A stretch of 64,000 nucleotides of DNA from Ideonella sp. (GTDB lineage: Bacteria > Pseudomonadota > Gammaproteobacteria > Burkholderiales > Burkholderiaceae_C): NCBI RefSeq assembly GCF_016702655.1, contig NZ_JADJDO010000009.1, positions 228,526-292,525 on the forward strand. The letters are read 5' to 3'. The notes below the pieces were generated by a model. It was not told the origin of the DNA. It did no database searches and saw only the letters and a program-made list of their open reading frames with translations. Shown piece by piece: positions 27,823 to 36,864 of the stretch (its first letter is position 1; the number at the start of each line of letters is the position of its first letter). Both the position numbers and the translations under genes were made by a program.

Positions 27823-28377
27823 TCACCAACTGCGCACGCGCCCGGTGTCGAGGTGCACGAACTGGCTGCCGGGGTAGTAGCCGACGCCGCCCGCGCGCAG
27901 CGAGAGCGCCGCGTCGCGCAGGTCGGCGAGCGGCACGCCGGGCAGGCGCACGTCGATGGCGCAGCCCTGCATGTGCAGGCTCTGCCGCGCCACGCCGCCG
28001 CCGCGCGACGCGCGCAGCCGGTTGTTGGTGGCCGGGCAGCGATAGCCCGAGATGACCTCGAACGATCGCTCGCTACCGAGCGCCTGCTGCACGCGGTGCA
28101 TCAGGTCGAACAGACGCGGATCGATGACGCCGACGTCGCCGGTGTAGTGGTCGCGCAGGAAGCGGTTCAGCGACGTGAGCGCCTGCGGCAGGTAGCGCTC
28201 GTCGGCGGCGTAGACGAGCTCGATGCGCTCTTGCGTGTGCGTGTGCACGAGCGCCAACGCGCGCGGTCCCGGCGTCTGCACCGCGGCCCGGGCGCCTGCG
28301 GGCAGCGCAGCGGCGGCAGCGAGGTGGAGCGAGTGGCGCAGGAAGCGGCGGCGCTCGCCGGCGTGGTGGTGGGCCAT
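27823..28377 (-). CDS. DUF882 / YcbK-like M15-type peptidase, Tat-exported
   Basis: The 184-residue protein has a twin-arginine signal (RRRFLRHSLHLAAAAALPAGARA). The DUF882 domain has the zinc ligands of M15 peptidases (SLHMQGCAIDV and QFVHLDTGRVRSW). It probably trims peptidoglycan peptides in the periplasm. It lies next to the YcbB transpeptidase gene (the two are similarly paired as ycbB-ycbK in E. coli), with only the 79-bp repeat pair between them. Confidence 0.9.
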   Translation of the reverse strand: MAHHHAGERRRFLRHSLHLAAAAALPAGARAAVQTPGPRALALVHTHTQERIELVYAADERYLPQALTSLNRFLRDHYTGDVGVIDPRLFDLMHRVQQALGSERSFEVISGYRCPATNNRLRASRGGGVARQSLHMQGCAIDVRLPGVPLADLRDAALSLRAGGVGYYPGSQFVHLDTGRVRSW

Positions 28378-28533
28378 GTCAGTGCCGCCCGGCCGCCCGA
28401 AGGTACTGACACGCCCCTCGGGGGCAGCGAACGAAGTGAGCTGGGGGCAGTTTCATGTCAGTGCCGCCCGGCCGCCCGAAGGTACTGACACACCCCTCGG
28501 GGGCAGCGAACGAAGTGAGCTGGGGGCAGTTTC
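28376..28533. repeat. Two tandem copies of a 79-bp GC-rich repeat
   Basis: Copies at 28376-28454 and 28455-28533 differ at one base (CACGCCCC versus CACACCCC). Landmarks in each copy are TCAGTGCCGCCCGGCCGCCC, GAAGGTACTGACAC and GCAGCGAACGAAGTGAGC. Together they fill the whole gap between the transpeptidase stop and the peptidase start. The unit length is not a multiple of three, and no start or stop depends on it. It looks like a member of an interspersed family. Confidence 0.95.
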
Positions 28534-28536
28534 ATT

Positions 28537-30129
28537 TCAGTTGCTTGTTCGTCGTTGCTGCGAAACCTGGCGCAGCGCGGCGTCGAGCACGCGGTCCTGG
28601 CCGTAGATGTCGTCGTAGAAGTGTACCCGGCCGTCGCGCACGAGCGCGGTGCCGTAGGCGATCAGCACCCGCACCGGCGTGGCCACGCGCAGCGTCGCCG
28701 ATTCGCCGCGATCCATCGCCTCCACGATGCGCTCGCGCGTCCACTCGGGCATGCCCTGCAGCACGAACTGCGCCAGCTCGACCGGCTGCTCGACGCGGAT
28801 GCAGCCGTGGCTGAAGTCGCGCCGGTCGCGCGCGAAGAGCGCGATCGACGGCGTGTGGTGCAGGTAGATGTGCTCGTTGTTCGGGAACACGAACTTGATC
28901 TTGCCGAGCGCATTGCGCTCGCCCGGCCGCTGGCGGATGCGCAACCGGCCGGCCTGCAGCGCGTCGAGGTTGGCGCCGGTCAGCGTCGTGTCGATGCGGC
29001 CGTCGGGCGCCACGAACTCGAAGCCCTCGCGCTCGAAGTAGGCTGGGTCGCGCCGCAGCCGCGGCAGCGTCTCGCCGCGCGCGATCGACGGCGGCACGTT
29101 CCAGTAGGGGCTGAACTCGATGAAGCGCAGGTCGGCATCGAACAGCGGCGTGCGCGTGTCGAGCGCCTTGCCGACGATGACCTTCATCTGCTGCGCGACG
29201 CCGATGCGCCCGTCCTGCACCTCGTAGGCGCGCAGCACGAACTCGGGGATGTTGATCACGACCATGCGCGGCCCCTGCATCAGCGGCGTCCAGCGCAGGC
29301 GCTCGAGCGCGAGTTCGATCTGGCGCACGCGATCGGCGGGGCGAATCTGCAATTGCTTCCAGGTCGCCTTGCCGATCACGCCGTCGTCGGCAAGGCCGTG
29401 GCGGCGCTGGAAGGCCTTGACGCCGTCGACCAGGTTGCCGCTGTAGCGCCCTTCGTCGATCACGCCCGCGGCCATGTCGCCGAGCACGACCAGGCGCTGC
29501 GCCAGCGGCGCCAGGCCCGCCCAGGACTGCCCGGGCTCGACCTTGCCGGTGGCGCCGCGTCGCGCGGCAGGCAGCGGCGGCAACGGCACGCGCCAGGCCT
29601 CGGGCTCGCCCAGCGCGCGGTAGCTCGCCAGCGCCTCGCGCAGCCGGTCGTAGAGCGGCATGCGCGGCGCCGCCTCGCGCGCGGCCTCGGCCAGGCGGCG
29701 CGCGGCGAGCGCGGCCTGCAGGGTGGCGGCGGCGTCGAACGCTTCGCGCCGCACGGGTTCGTAGCGCTGCCGCAGTTGGCGCGGGTCGATGCGGCCGCCG
29801 TGAACGTCCTGCAGGTAGCGCTGCATGGCCCGGGTGAGCGTCGTCTCGATGAACTCGACGCTCGCAGGGTCGGGCCACGGCCCCGTAGCCGCCTGCGCAA
29901 GCGCCTGTTGCAGCGCGCCCACAGCGTAGTCCTGCGGGTCGAGTCCATGCGCTGCGGCGGCGGCGAGCAATTCGACGGCCTGGCGCGCCTGCGGGCTGGG
30001 GCGACCCTGCTCGAACCAGGCCAGATCCTGTGCGGCGGCAAGGCCCGGGCACAGCATCAGCGCGAACACCGCGCCGCGGACGAATCGCGACACCGTGAAG
30101 CGCCCAGGGCATCGGAGCAGCATCGTCAT
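28537..30129 (-). CDS. L,D-transpeptidase, YcbB (LdtD) family
   Basis: This periplasmic enzyme makes 3-3 cross-links in peptidoglycan. The 530-residue product has a Sec signal (FVRGAVFALMLCPGLAAAQ), an N-terminal YcbB scaffold domain, a peptidoglycan-binding domain (YSGNLVDGVKAFQRRHGLADDGVIG) and a YkuD domain. The catalytic motif is HTPSIALFARDRRDFSHGCIRV, with the SHGC Cys near residue 448. The start Met overlaps the permease stop (ATGA), which couples it to the export operon. The upstream part of the open frame is a shadow. Confidence 0.93.
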   Translation of the reverse strand: MTMLLRCPGRFTVSRFVRGAVFALMLCPGLAAAQDLAWFEQGRPSPQARQAVELLAAAAAHGLDPQDYAVGALQQALAQAATGPWPDPASVEFIETTLTRAMQRYLQDVHGGRIDPRQLRQRYEPVRREAFDAAATLQAALAARRLAEAAREAAPRMPLYDRLREALASYRALGEPEAWRVPLPPLPAARRGATGKVEPGQSWAGLAPLAQRLVVLGDMAAGVIDEGRYSGNLVDGVKAFQRRHGLADDGVIGKATWKQLQIRPADRVRQIELALERLRWTPLMQGPRMVVINIPEFVLRAYEVQDGRIGVAQQMKVIVGKALDTRTPLFDADLRFIEFSPYWNVPPSIARGETLPRLRRDPAYFEREGFEFVAPDGRIDTTLTGANLDALQAGRLRIRQRPGERNALGKIKFVFPNNEHIYLHHTPSIALFARDRRDFSHGCIRVEQPVELAQFVLQGMPEWTRERIVEAMDRGESATLRVATPVRVLIAYGTALVRDGRVHFYDDIYGQDRVLDAALRQVSQQRRTSN

Positions 30130-31349
30130 TCCGCTCGCAGCGCGTCGACCGGGTCCAGCCGCGCCGCATGGCGCGCCGGCAGCACGCCGGCCGCGAGGCC
30201 GATCACCGCGCTGCTGGCCAGGGCCAGCAGCACGTAAGGCACCGGCGTCGCCACCGGCAGCGCCGGCAGCAGCGCGCGGATGAGTTGCGCGAGGCCGAAT
30301 CCGATCGCCACCCCGAGCAGGCTGCCGAGCAGGGCGAGCACGACCGCCTCGCCCAGGAACAGCCACAGGATCATGTGGCGCTGCCCGCCGAGGGCCATCA
30401 TGAGCCCGATCTCGGGCGTCCGCTCGGCAACCGCGATCGTCATGATGGTGACGATGCCCACCGCGCCGACGACGAGCGAGATGCTGCCCAGCGCCGCCAC
30501 CGCCATGGTCAGGATGTCGAGGATGTTCGACAGCGTGCCGAGCATCTCCTCCTGCGTGGTCACGGTGAAGTCGGCGCGGCCGTGGCGCGCGGCCAGCACC
30601 GCCTCGGCCGCGGCGGCGACGGTGCGGCTCGCCGCCTGCGGGTCGTAGGTGAGGTGGATCTCGGACAGCCCGTTGCGGTTGAAGAGTTCCATCGCGCGCG
30701 CCGCCGGAACGAAGGCCGTGTCGTCGAGGTCGATGCCGAGGAACTGGCCCTTCTCGGCCAGCACGCCGATCACGCGAAAGCTCTGCCCGCCCAGGCGCAC
30801 GCGCTCGCCGAGCGCGTTGTCGGCGCCGAACAACTCGTGCTTGAGCTTGGCGCCCAGGACGACGAAGCTGCGCGCCTCGTCGGCGCCGTCGCCGGGCAGG
30901 AACTGGCCCGTCGCGACGCGCATGTTGAAGACCGCGAGCGCCGCATCCGACACGCCGTAGACGATGGTGCGGCGCAGCCGGCCGCGCGCCTGCGCCTCGG
31001 CGTTGCCCGAGACCGTGGGCACGACGCCGACCACGCCCGGCACGCGCTCGAGCGCGCGTGCGTCCTCGAGCGTCAGCGGCCGCACCGAGCTCGGCAGGCC
31101 CGGCGGCGCGCCGCCACGCGCAGCGATGCGGCCAGGCGCGATGCCGATGACGTGGGTGCCGAACTGCGAGAACTCGCCGAGCACGAAGCGGTGCACGCCC
31201 TCGCCGATCGAGGTCAGCAGGATCACGGCCGCGATCCCGACCGCGATCCCCGACAGCGTGAGCAGGCTGCGCGTGCGCTGCGCGAGGATCGAGCGCCAGG
31301 CGAAGACGACGGCGTCGGCGGGGGTCATTGTCTCGTGCCCCGCAGTCAC
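30126..31349 (-). CDS. ABC transporter permease, MacB/FtsX type
   Basis: The 407-residue protein has one N-terminal membrane helix (SLLTLSGIAVGIAAVILLTSIG), a large periplasmic MacB_PCD domain and three C-terminal helices (LGSISLVVGAVGIVTIMTI onwards). These are mechanotransmission permeases for peptides, lipids or antibiotics rather than classical channels. The GTG start overlaps the stop of the preceding permease gene (GTGA); an ATG 21 bp later is the alternative. Confidence 0.9.
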   Translation of the reverse strand: MTAGHETMTPADAVVFAWRSILAQRTRSLLTLSGIAVGIAAVILLTSIGEGVHRFVLGEFSQFGTHVIGIAPGRIAARGGAPPGLPSSVRPLTLEDARALERVPGVVGVVPTVSGNAEAQARGRLRRTIVYGVSDAALAVFNMRVATGQFLPGDGADEARSFVVLGAKLKHELFGADNALGERVRLGGQSFRVIGVLAEKGQFLGIDLDDTAFVPAARAMELFNRNGLSEIHLTYDPQAASRTVAAAAEAVLAARHGRADFTVTTQEEMLGTLSNILDILTMAVAALGSISLVVGAVGIVTIMTIAVAERTPEIGLMMALGGQRHMILWLFLGEAVVLALLGSLLGVAIGFGLAQLIRALLPALPVATPVPYVLLALASSAVIGLAAGVLPARHAARLDPVDALRAE

Positions 31350-32540
31350 CGCCGCGCCAGCGCCGCCACCGGGTCGAGCTGCGCCGCGCGCCGCGCCGGC
31401 AGCACGCCGAACAGCAGCCCGGTGGCGAGCGCCGTACCCAGCCCCGCGAGCACGGCCCAGTCGGGCGGGTAGGCCGGGAAGGTGGGGTACATCACGCGGA
31501 TCGCCGCCGCGCCGGCCAGGCCGAGCGCGTAGCCGACGAGCGCGCCTGCCATCGAGAGCAGCGCCGCCTCGACCAGGAAGGCGCTGCGGATCGTGCCGCC
31601 GCTCGCGCCGAGCGCCTTGAGCAGCCCGATCTCGCTGCGCCGCTGCGCCACCGCGACGAGCATCACGTTCATCACCAGGATGCCGGCCACCGCGAGGCTG
31701 ATCGCGGCGATGCCGGCCACGGCCAGCGTCAGCGTGCCGATCAGGCGGTCGAAGGTGGCGAGCAGCGCATCCTGCGTGATCACGGTCACGTCTTCCTCGC
31801 CGTCGTGGCGCGCCTTGAGGATGGCGAGGGCCTGCGTCTTCGCGGCATCGATGGCGTTGCGATTGCGCGCCTCGACGAGGATCCGGAACAGCGTGTTGGT
31901 GTCGAACATCGCCTGCGCGATCGCCACCGGCACGATGGCCAGTTCGTCGGTGTTCATCCCGAGGCCGCTGCCCGATGCGGCGAGCACGCCGATGACGCGA
32001 AAGCGCCGGTCGCCGACGCGCACGAACTGGCCGAGCGCGGATTCGTTCGGGAACAGATCGGCCTTGATCGTGGCGCCGATCACCATCACCGGCGAGCCGC
32101 GGCCCCAGTCCTCGCGCGGCAGGAACTGGCCCTGCGCGATCCGGTACTGGCGGATGTCGAGCATCTCGGCGGTCGAGCCGGCGACCATGCTCTCGCGCAA
32201 TCGACCGCCGGCCGAGAGTTCGGAAGTGCCCACCGTCAGCGGCGCCACGCGCAGCACGGCCGGCGCGCGCAGCAGCGCTTGCGCGTCGTCGACGGTCAGG
32301 TCGCGCGGCGTGGTGCTGACGAAGCTGCCCGGGTTGATGCCGCCGGTCTCGGTGCGGCCCGGGAGCACGATCACGAGGTTGCTGCCGATGGCGCTGAACT
32401 CGCGCATCACGTAGCGGCGCGCGCCGTCGCCGAGCGCAGTCAGCGTGACGACTGCGGCAACGCCGATCGCCATCGCGAGCATCAGCAGCGCGGTGCGCAC
32501 CCGGTTGCCGTTGGCCGCGCCGACGGCAAAGGCGAACAGG

Positions 32541-32554
<14 letters not shown>
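31346..32554 (-). CDS. ABC transporter permease, MacB/FtsX type (paralogue)
   Basis: This 402-residue paralogue of the next gene has the same topology: an N-terminal helix (TALLMLAMAIGVAAVVTLTALG), a MacB_PCD domain and three terminal helices. It starts inside the end of the ATPase gene (14-bp overlap). With two different permeases and one ATPase the transporter is probably a heterodimer. Confidence 0.9.
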
Positions 32555-33281
<727 letters not shown>

Positions 33282-33285
33282 CGCG

Positions 33286-34455
33286 TCACTTGGCCTCAGC
33301 GGCTTGTTCGACGACGGCCGCCGCGCCGGCCGCGACGCCGGCGCGGTCGAGCGAGGTGACGATGCGCTCGCCGGCGGCCAGCCCGGCGGTGATCTCGGTG
33401 TGCTCCCAGTTCGTGACGCCCGTCTTGACGGGCCGCTCGGCAAGCCGATCGCCTTCGAGCACCAGCACGCGCCCGCCCTGCAGCAGGGCCGAGGTCGGCA
33501 CGCGCAGCACGTCGGGGCGCGCATCGAGGATGACCTCGACGTCGGCGCTGTAGCCCACGAGCAGCCGCCCGGCGGACTGCGGGTCGTCGAACACGACCTC
33601 GATCTCGACCGTGCGTGCCTGCTTCTCGACCGCCGTGACATAGGGCGCAACGCGGCGCACCTTGCCCGGGAAGGCCTTGCCGGGCAGCGCATCGAGCGTG
33701 ATCCGCACCGGCTGGCCGGCGCTGATCTTGGGCGCGTCGACCTCGTCCATTGGCGCGGCGACATACAGGCAGGTCTCGTCGATGAGATCGATCGCGGGCG
33801 GCATCGCGACCCCCGGCGGCGATGGCGTCGAATACTCGCCGACCTCGCCCACGATCTTGGCCACCGTGCCGTCGAACGGCGCGACGAGCACGGTGCGCTG
33901 GCGCGCCGTGCCGACGAGGGCGACGCGCGCCTGCGCCTGCGCCACGTCGGCCTTGGCGGTGGCGCAGGCGGCAGCGCGTGCGTCAGCCTCGGAGCGAACG
34001 GTATCGAGCCGGCCGGCGGAGATGAAACCCGTCTTGAAGAGCTCCTGCTGGCGCACCAGTTCGCGCTGCGCCAGGTCGGCCATCGTGCAGGCCTCGGCGA
34101 CGCGCTTGCGCGAGGTGTCGAGCTGGGCCCGCGACAGCGCCTGCTCGGCCTGCAGGTCGTCGTTCCAGAGCTGCATCAGCAACTGGCCCTTGCGCACGTG
34201 GTCGCCCTCCTTGACCGCCATGATCTCGATGCGGCCGCCGGCGATGGTCGACAGCTTGGTGCGCTGGCAGGCCTCGACCGTGCCGGCGCGCGTGTTGGCC
34301 ACCGTGGCCTCGACCGTGCCGCGCGCGACGCCGGCGACGAGCACCGGGATCGGCTTGGGCCTCGTGAGCCACCACAGCAGCGCGGCACCGATGGCCACCA
34401 CGGCGAGCAGGATCAGGCTGCGGCGCAGCCACTTGCGGGAGGGTGTAGGGGGCAC
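33286..34455 (-). CDS. Periplasmic adaptor subunit, HlyD/MacA family
   Basis: The 389-residue adaptor has a single N-terminal membrane helix (SLILLAVVAIGAALLWWL), a biotinyl-lipoyl-like domain (VKEGDHVRKGQLLMQLWNDD), a helical hairpin and beta-barrel domains. It is the first gene of the adaptor-ATPase-permease-permease-transpeptidase operon. No TolC-type outer-membrane gene is in the window, so it must use one elsewhere. Confidence 0.92.
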   Translation of the reverse strand: MPPTPSRKWLRRSLILLAVVAIGAALLWWLTRPKPIPVLVAGVARGTVEATVANTRAGTVEACQRTKLSTIAGGRIEIMAVKEGDHVRKGQLLMQLWNDDLQAEQALSRAQLDTSRKRVAEACTMADLAQRELVRQQELFKTGFISAGRLDTVRSEADARAAACATAKADVAQAQARVALVGTARQRTVLVAPFDGTVAKIVGEVGEYSTPSPPGVAMPPAIDLIDETCLYVAAPMDEVDAPKISAGQPVRITLDALPGKAFPGKVRRVAPYVTAVEKQARTVEIEVVFDDPQSAGRLLVGYSADVEVILDARPDVLRVPTSALLQGGRVLVLEGDRLAERPVKTGVTNWEHTEITAGLAAGERIVTSLDRAGVAAGAAAVVEQAAEAK

Positions 34456-34553
34456 GCGGGCGTCGGCCTTGAATGTCAGGCGCGCAGCTTAGCCGAGTTG
34501 CGAACGATCCCTTTGACCGATCGCATTGCGCCCCGACCCCGCAAAAGACAAAA

Positions 34554-34581
34554 GGGTCAGCACGCGCGACCGTGCTGACCC
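34554..34581 (-). terminator. Rho-independent terminator of the tRNA-Arg locus
   Basis: A perfect 11-bp stem (GGGTCAGCACG paired with CGTGCTGACCC, six-nt loop) is followed on the minus strand by TTTTGTCTTTT. It lies 10 bp beyond the 3' end of the tRNA-Arg remnant. It is the original terminator of that tRNA gene, on the chromosome side of the junction. Confidence 0.85.
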
Positions 34582-34591
34582 TCGTCACTTC

Positions 34592-34637
34592 TGGCGCGAC
34601 TGGCAGGAATCGAACCCACGACCCCTTGGTTCGTAGC
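34592..34637 (-). other. 3' half of tRNA-Arg(ACG): putative island attachment site
   Basis: On the minus strand the sequence reads from the anticodon loop CTACGAA (anticodon ACG) through the stem CCAAG, variable loop, T-arm GTGGG-TTCGATT-CCTGC and acceptor strand CAGTCGC to G and CCA. The 5' half is missing: the bases needed for CTTGG before the loop are replaced by unrelated sequence. A 45-46 bp block from anticodon loop to CCA is the usual identity segment of tyrosine-integrase att sites. The intact tRNA should lie beyond the right end of the window. Confidence 0.85.
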
Positions 34638-34765
34638 CCGCCGATAAACGAAGGGGGTTCAATGAAATCAACGACTTAGCGGCGCCCTCGCCCCGCTTTT
34701 CCCCAGAGAAGTGCACAGGGGCGCCTTGGAAAGTCGCGCAAAAGTCGCGCAGCCATGGATGCATG

Positions 34766-36094
34766 TCAGAGCCCTTCGGCGCCGTCCAAGAACCGCTCGG
34801 CCTCGGCCATCATGCCCTTCGAGATGGCATCCCAGGACCTGCCGTGGAAGTCCTTGGGCAAGCGCGCCTCGACCGCCGCCAGCGCGGGCCCGACCTGCTC
34901 GACCAGGCCCACCATCGCGTCCCAGACTGCGGGGCCGCCGTTCTTCATGGCCAGCTGGTGCCAATGGCGGCTCTGGATGGTGTCGAAGCGGTAGTGGACG
35001 TTCTTGGAACGCATCGCCATGGCCAAGCCCGCCTGCCGGCGGTTGTACTGGTTCGGGCCTTTGCCGAAGTAGGGCCACATGGACAGGATGTCGTAGAGCG
35101 GAGTCATGACGTACGTGTCGCCAGGTTGCAGAAAGATCGAGTAGTTCTTGGCATGGCCATCGGTGGCAGCCATCAACCAGAAGGCGAGCTGCGTCAGCTG
35201 AAACGCCAGCGCGTCCTGCTGCGGGTCGGCGCCGCCGGTGAGCAACTGCAGGCACTTCGCCATGCCAGGCCCGCCGTCGTGTTCGTACTTCTGCTTCGGC
35301 GAGAACCCCAGCGCCTGGCAGAAGTCTTCCTGCGGCAGCCGCGCGATCCAGGCACCGTCGTCCATCCACGCGCGGTCGAAGCGCTCGACCACCAGGACGG
35401 TCTGGTCGCCGAAGGTCGCCATCGTCGTTGGCGCGACGGGCAGGCCGAGTTCCGAGATGATCTGGGCACAGACCCATTCGTTCTGGACTGAATCGGAGAG
35501 GTCGACACGCCGCGAACCGCCTACCAGGCCCAGCGGCAGCTTGAAGATGTGCGTGGTCGGCGTCGCGCCGTGAGGCCGGCACCAGCGCCCGTTTGCCTGG
35601 GTGAACGCCGTCTTCTCCTGGGCACCGGCGATCGAGATGCGGAACAAATCGTCGTCTGGCTGGCGTAGCGAGCCGGGGCCGACGTCGGATGGAACAGCCC
35701 GCAGGATGTCGGCGATCTGCCCCTCGTCGAGGGGTTCGCAGTCAACGCGGTTCCACCCTGTCGGTATAGCCTCCTCGGGCAGCAACTGAACGGCACCGAC
35801 GCAGTCCCGGCCGATGGCCTCCAACAGCGAGAAGGCATCGGCCCTTTTCGTCTTGAAGCGGCGGCTCAGACGTTCGCGGATCCTGTCGTTGTCCGGCAGC
35901 AGGTTGTCGAAGTAGTTGGCGACGGCATCGCCGCGGACCTCACGCGAGGCGGTGATGGGCAGCGACAGCGACAGCGATCGGACCTTGGGCGACCTGAGCC
36001 AGGAGGTGTCGTAGTCGAACGAGTGCGTGGCACGGTCGATGGTCCAGGTGCCCACCAGCTCGCCGTTCATCCAGGCATGGAGCGCAGTCGTCAC
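34766..36094 (-). CDS. hipA: HipA-family serine/threonine kinase toxin
   Basis: The 442-residue protein has the HipA N-terminal subdomain (LHAWMNGELVGTWTID), the ATP loop ISIAGAQEKTAF, the catalytic segment ATDGHAKNYSIF (Asp of HxD-like motif, Lys, Asn) and MTPLYDILSMWPY as the metal-binding site. HipA phosphorylates glutamyl-tRNA synthetase and causes growth arrest. The GTG start overlaps the hipB stop (GTGA); a TTG one codon earlier is less likely. Confidence 0.93.
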   Translation of the reverse strand: MTTALHAWMNGELVGTWTIDRATHSFDYDTSWLRSPKVRSLSLSLPITASREVRGDAVANYFDNLLPDNDRIRERLSRRFKTKRADAFSLLEAIGRDCVGAVQLLPEEAIPTGWNRVDCEPLDEGQIADILRAVPSDVGPGSLRQPDDDLFRISIAGAQEKTAFTQANGRWCRPHGATPTTHIFKLPLGLVGGSRRVDLSDSVQNEWVCAQIISELGLPVAPTTMATFGDQTVLVVERFDRAWMDDGAWIARLPQEDFCQALGFSPKQKYEHDGGPGMAKCLQLLTGGADPQQDALAFQLTQLAFWLMAATDGHAKNYSIFLQPGDTYVMTPLYDILSMWPYFGKGPNQYNRRQAGLAMAMRSKNVHYRFDTIQSRHWHQLAMKNGGPAVWDAMVGLVEQVGPALAAVEARLPKDFHGRSWDAISKGMMAEAERFLDGAEGL

Positions 36095-36510
36095 CAAGTA
36101 CCCTTCTTCGGGCGAATCACGATGCCGGTGACCGGGGCAGGCTTGGTTGACCTAGCTGGGCTACGCCGGCCAGTCGGCTCGCCGACGACCTGGCCAGCGG
36201 CCTTCCTTGGCGCCCGCTTCGCCACTGACATTGGCGCGGACTGCGGTGCCTTCGGCCCCGCATCGGGCACGACCTGACTTTCTGTCCCTGCGCCTTCGGC
36301 GCTGTGCAGATGCAACGTGCCGCCCAGCGCCGCCAGTACCTTGGTGAGCTGGTCCAGACTGACAGCCCCCGGGTTCGCCTCGATCTCGGCGATGCGGGCC
36401 TGTCTGACGCCAACCAATGCGCCAAGCTGACCCTGCGTCAGTCCACGGCTCTTCCGCAACGCTCGAAGATGTTGCTTCAACTGGTCGGGGATGCGAAGCG
36501 GGAAGCTCAT
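36091..36510 (-). CDS. hipB: HipB-like antitoxin with extended C-terminus
   Basis: The 139-residue protein starts MSFPLRIPDQLKQHLRALRK. It has an XRE helix-turn-helix (LTQGQLGALVGVRQARIAEIEANPGAVSL) and then a basic Ala/Pro/Lys tail of about 65 residues that E. coli HipB lacks. It is expected to bind its own promoter and neutralise HipA. It is translated just ahead of hipA with coupled start. Confidence 0.9.
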   Translation of the reverse strand: MSFPLRIPDQLKQHLRALRKSRGLTQGQLGALVGVRQARIAEIEANPGAVSLDQLTKVLAALGGTLHLHSAEGAGTESQVVPDAGPKAPQSAPMSVAKRAPRKAAGQVVGEPTGRRSPARSTKPAPVTGIVIRPKKGTW

Positions 36511-36518
36511 AGAGGGTG

Positions 36519-36565
36519 ACACCGGTGTGGCCACACAATTTACTGGCTTTAGACAGTTTATGCAA
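36519..36565 (-). promoter_or_regulatory. hipBA promoter and candidate operator
   Basis: On the minus strand TTGCAT (36560-36565) and TAAATT (36537-36542) are spaced by 17 bp, a good sigma-70 pair. Between the -10 box and the hipB start lie two overlapping perfect palindromes, TGTGGCCACA (36526-36535) and ACACCGGTGT (36519-36528). Their place fits autorepression by HipB. Binding is inferred. Confidence 0.6.
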
Positions 36566-36864
36566 CATACTAGTTTGAGAACGTTTTTTGCATGCGTTGC
36601 CGTGCCTCCACTAAGCCCATCCTGCTGGTTGTTGGAAGGTCTGGCCTCACCGGGTGACGCCAGCCCCCAACCAGCGTGTGGGCTGGCCACGCCCCGTCAA
36701 GGGTTCGCTGCGCCGGGCACTGCCCGCCCTTGACCGGACGCAGCCAGCGGCGCACGGCCCACATCGCGATCCGCCCATGCGTGCCAGTGTCGTGCGTTAA
36801 CCTGCCACGTGGACGTTACTCAACGCGGCCGCTGCGACACCTGTGCAGAGATTTCGCAATCTGC
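36566..36864. other. Intergenic region between hipBA and the NYN gene
   Basis: About 300 bp separate the divergent hipBA and NYN genes. The GC-rich part (36655-36760) contains AACCAGCGTGTGGGCTGGCC and a complementary-looking stretch, but no gene family was recognised. Plus-strand promoter elements for the NYN gene are not obvious. Confidence 0.3.

Noticed and set aside
28223..28606. Plus-strand frame with repeated peptide PGRPKVLT
   Set aside because: It is the translation of the two 79-bp repeats and is not a gene.
34641..34765. Possible small gene after the tRNA fragment
   Set aside because: Frames here are short and run into the antisense of hipA; no ribosome site or motif.
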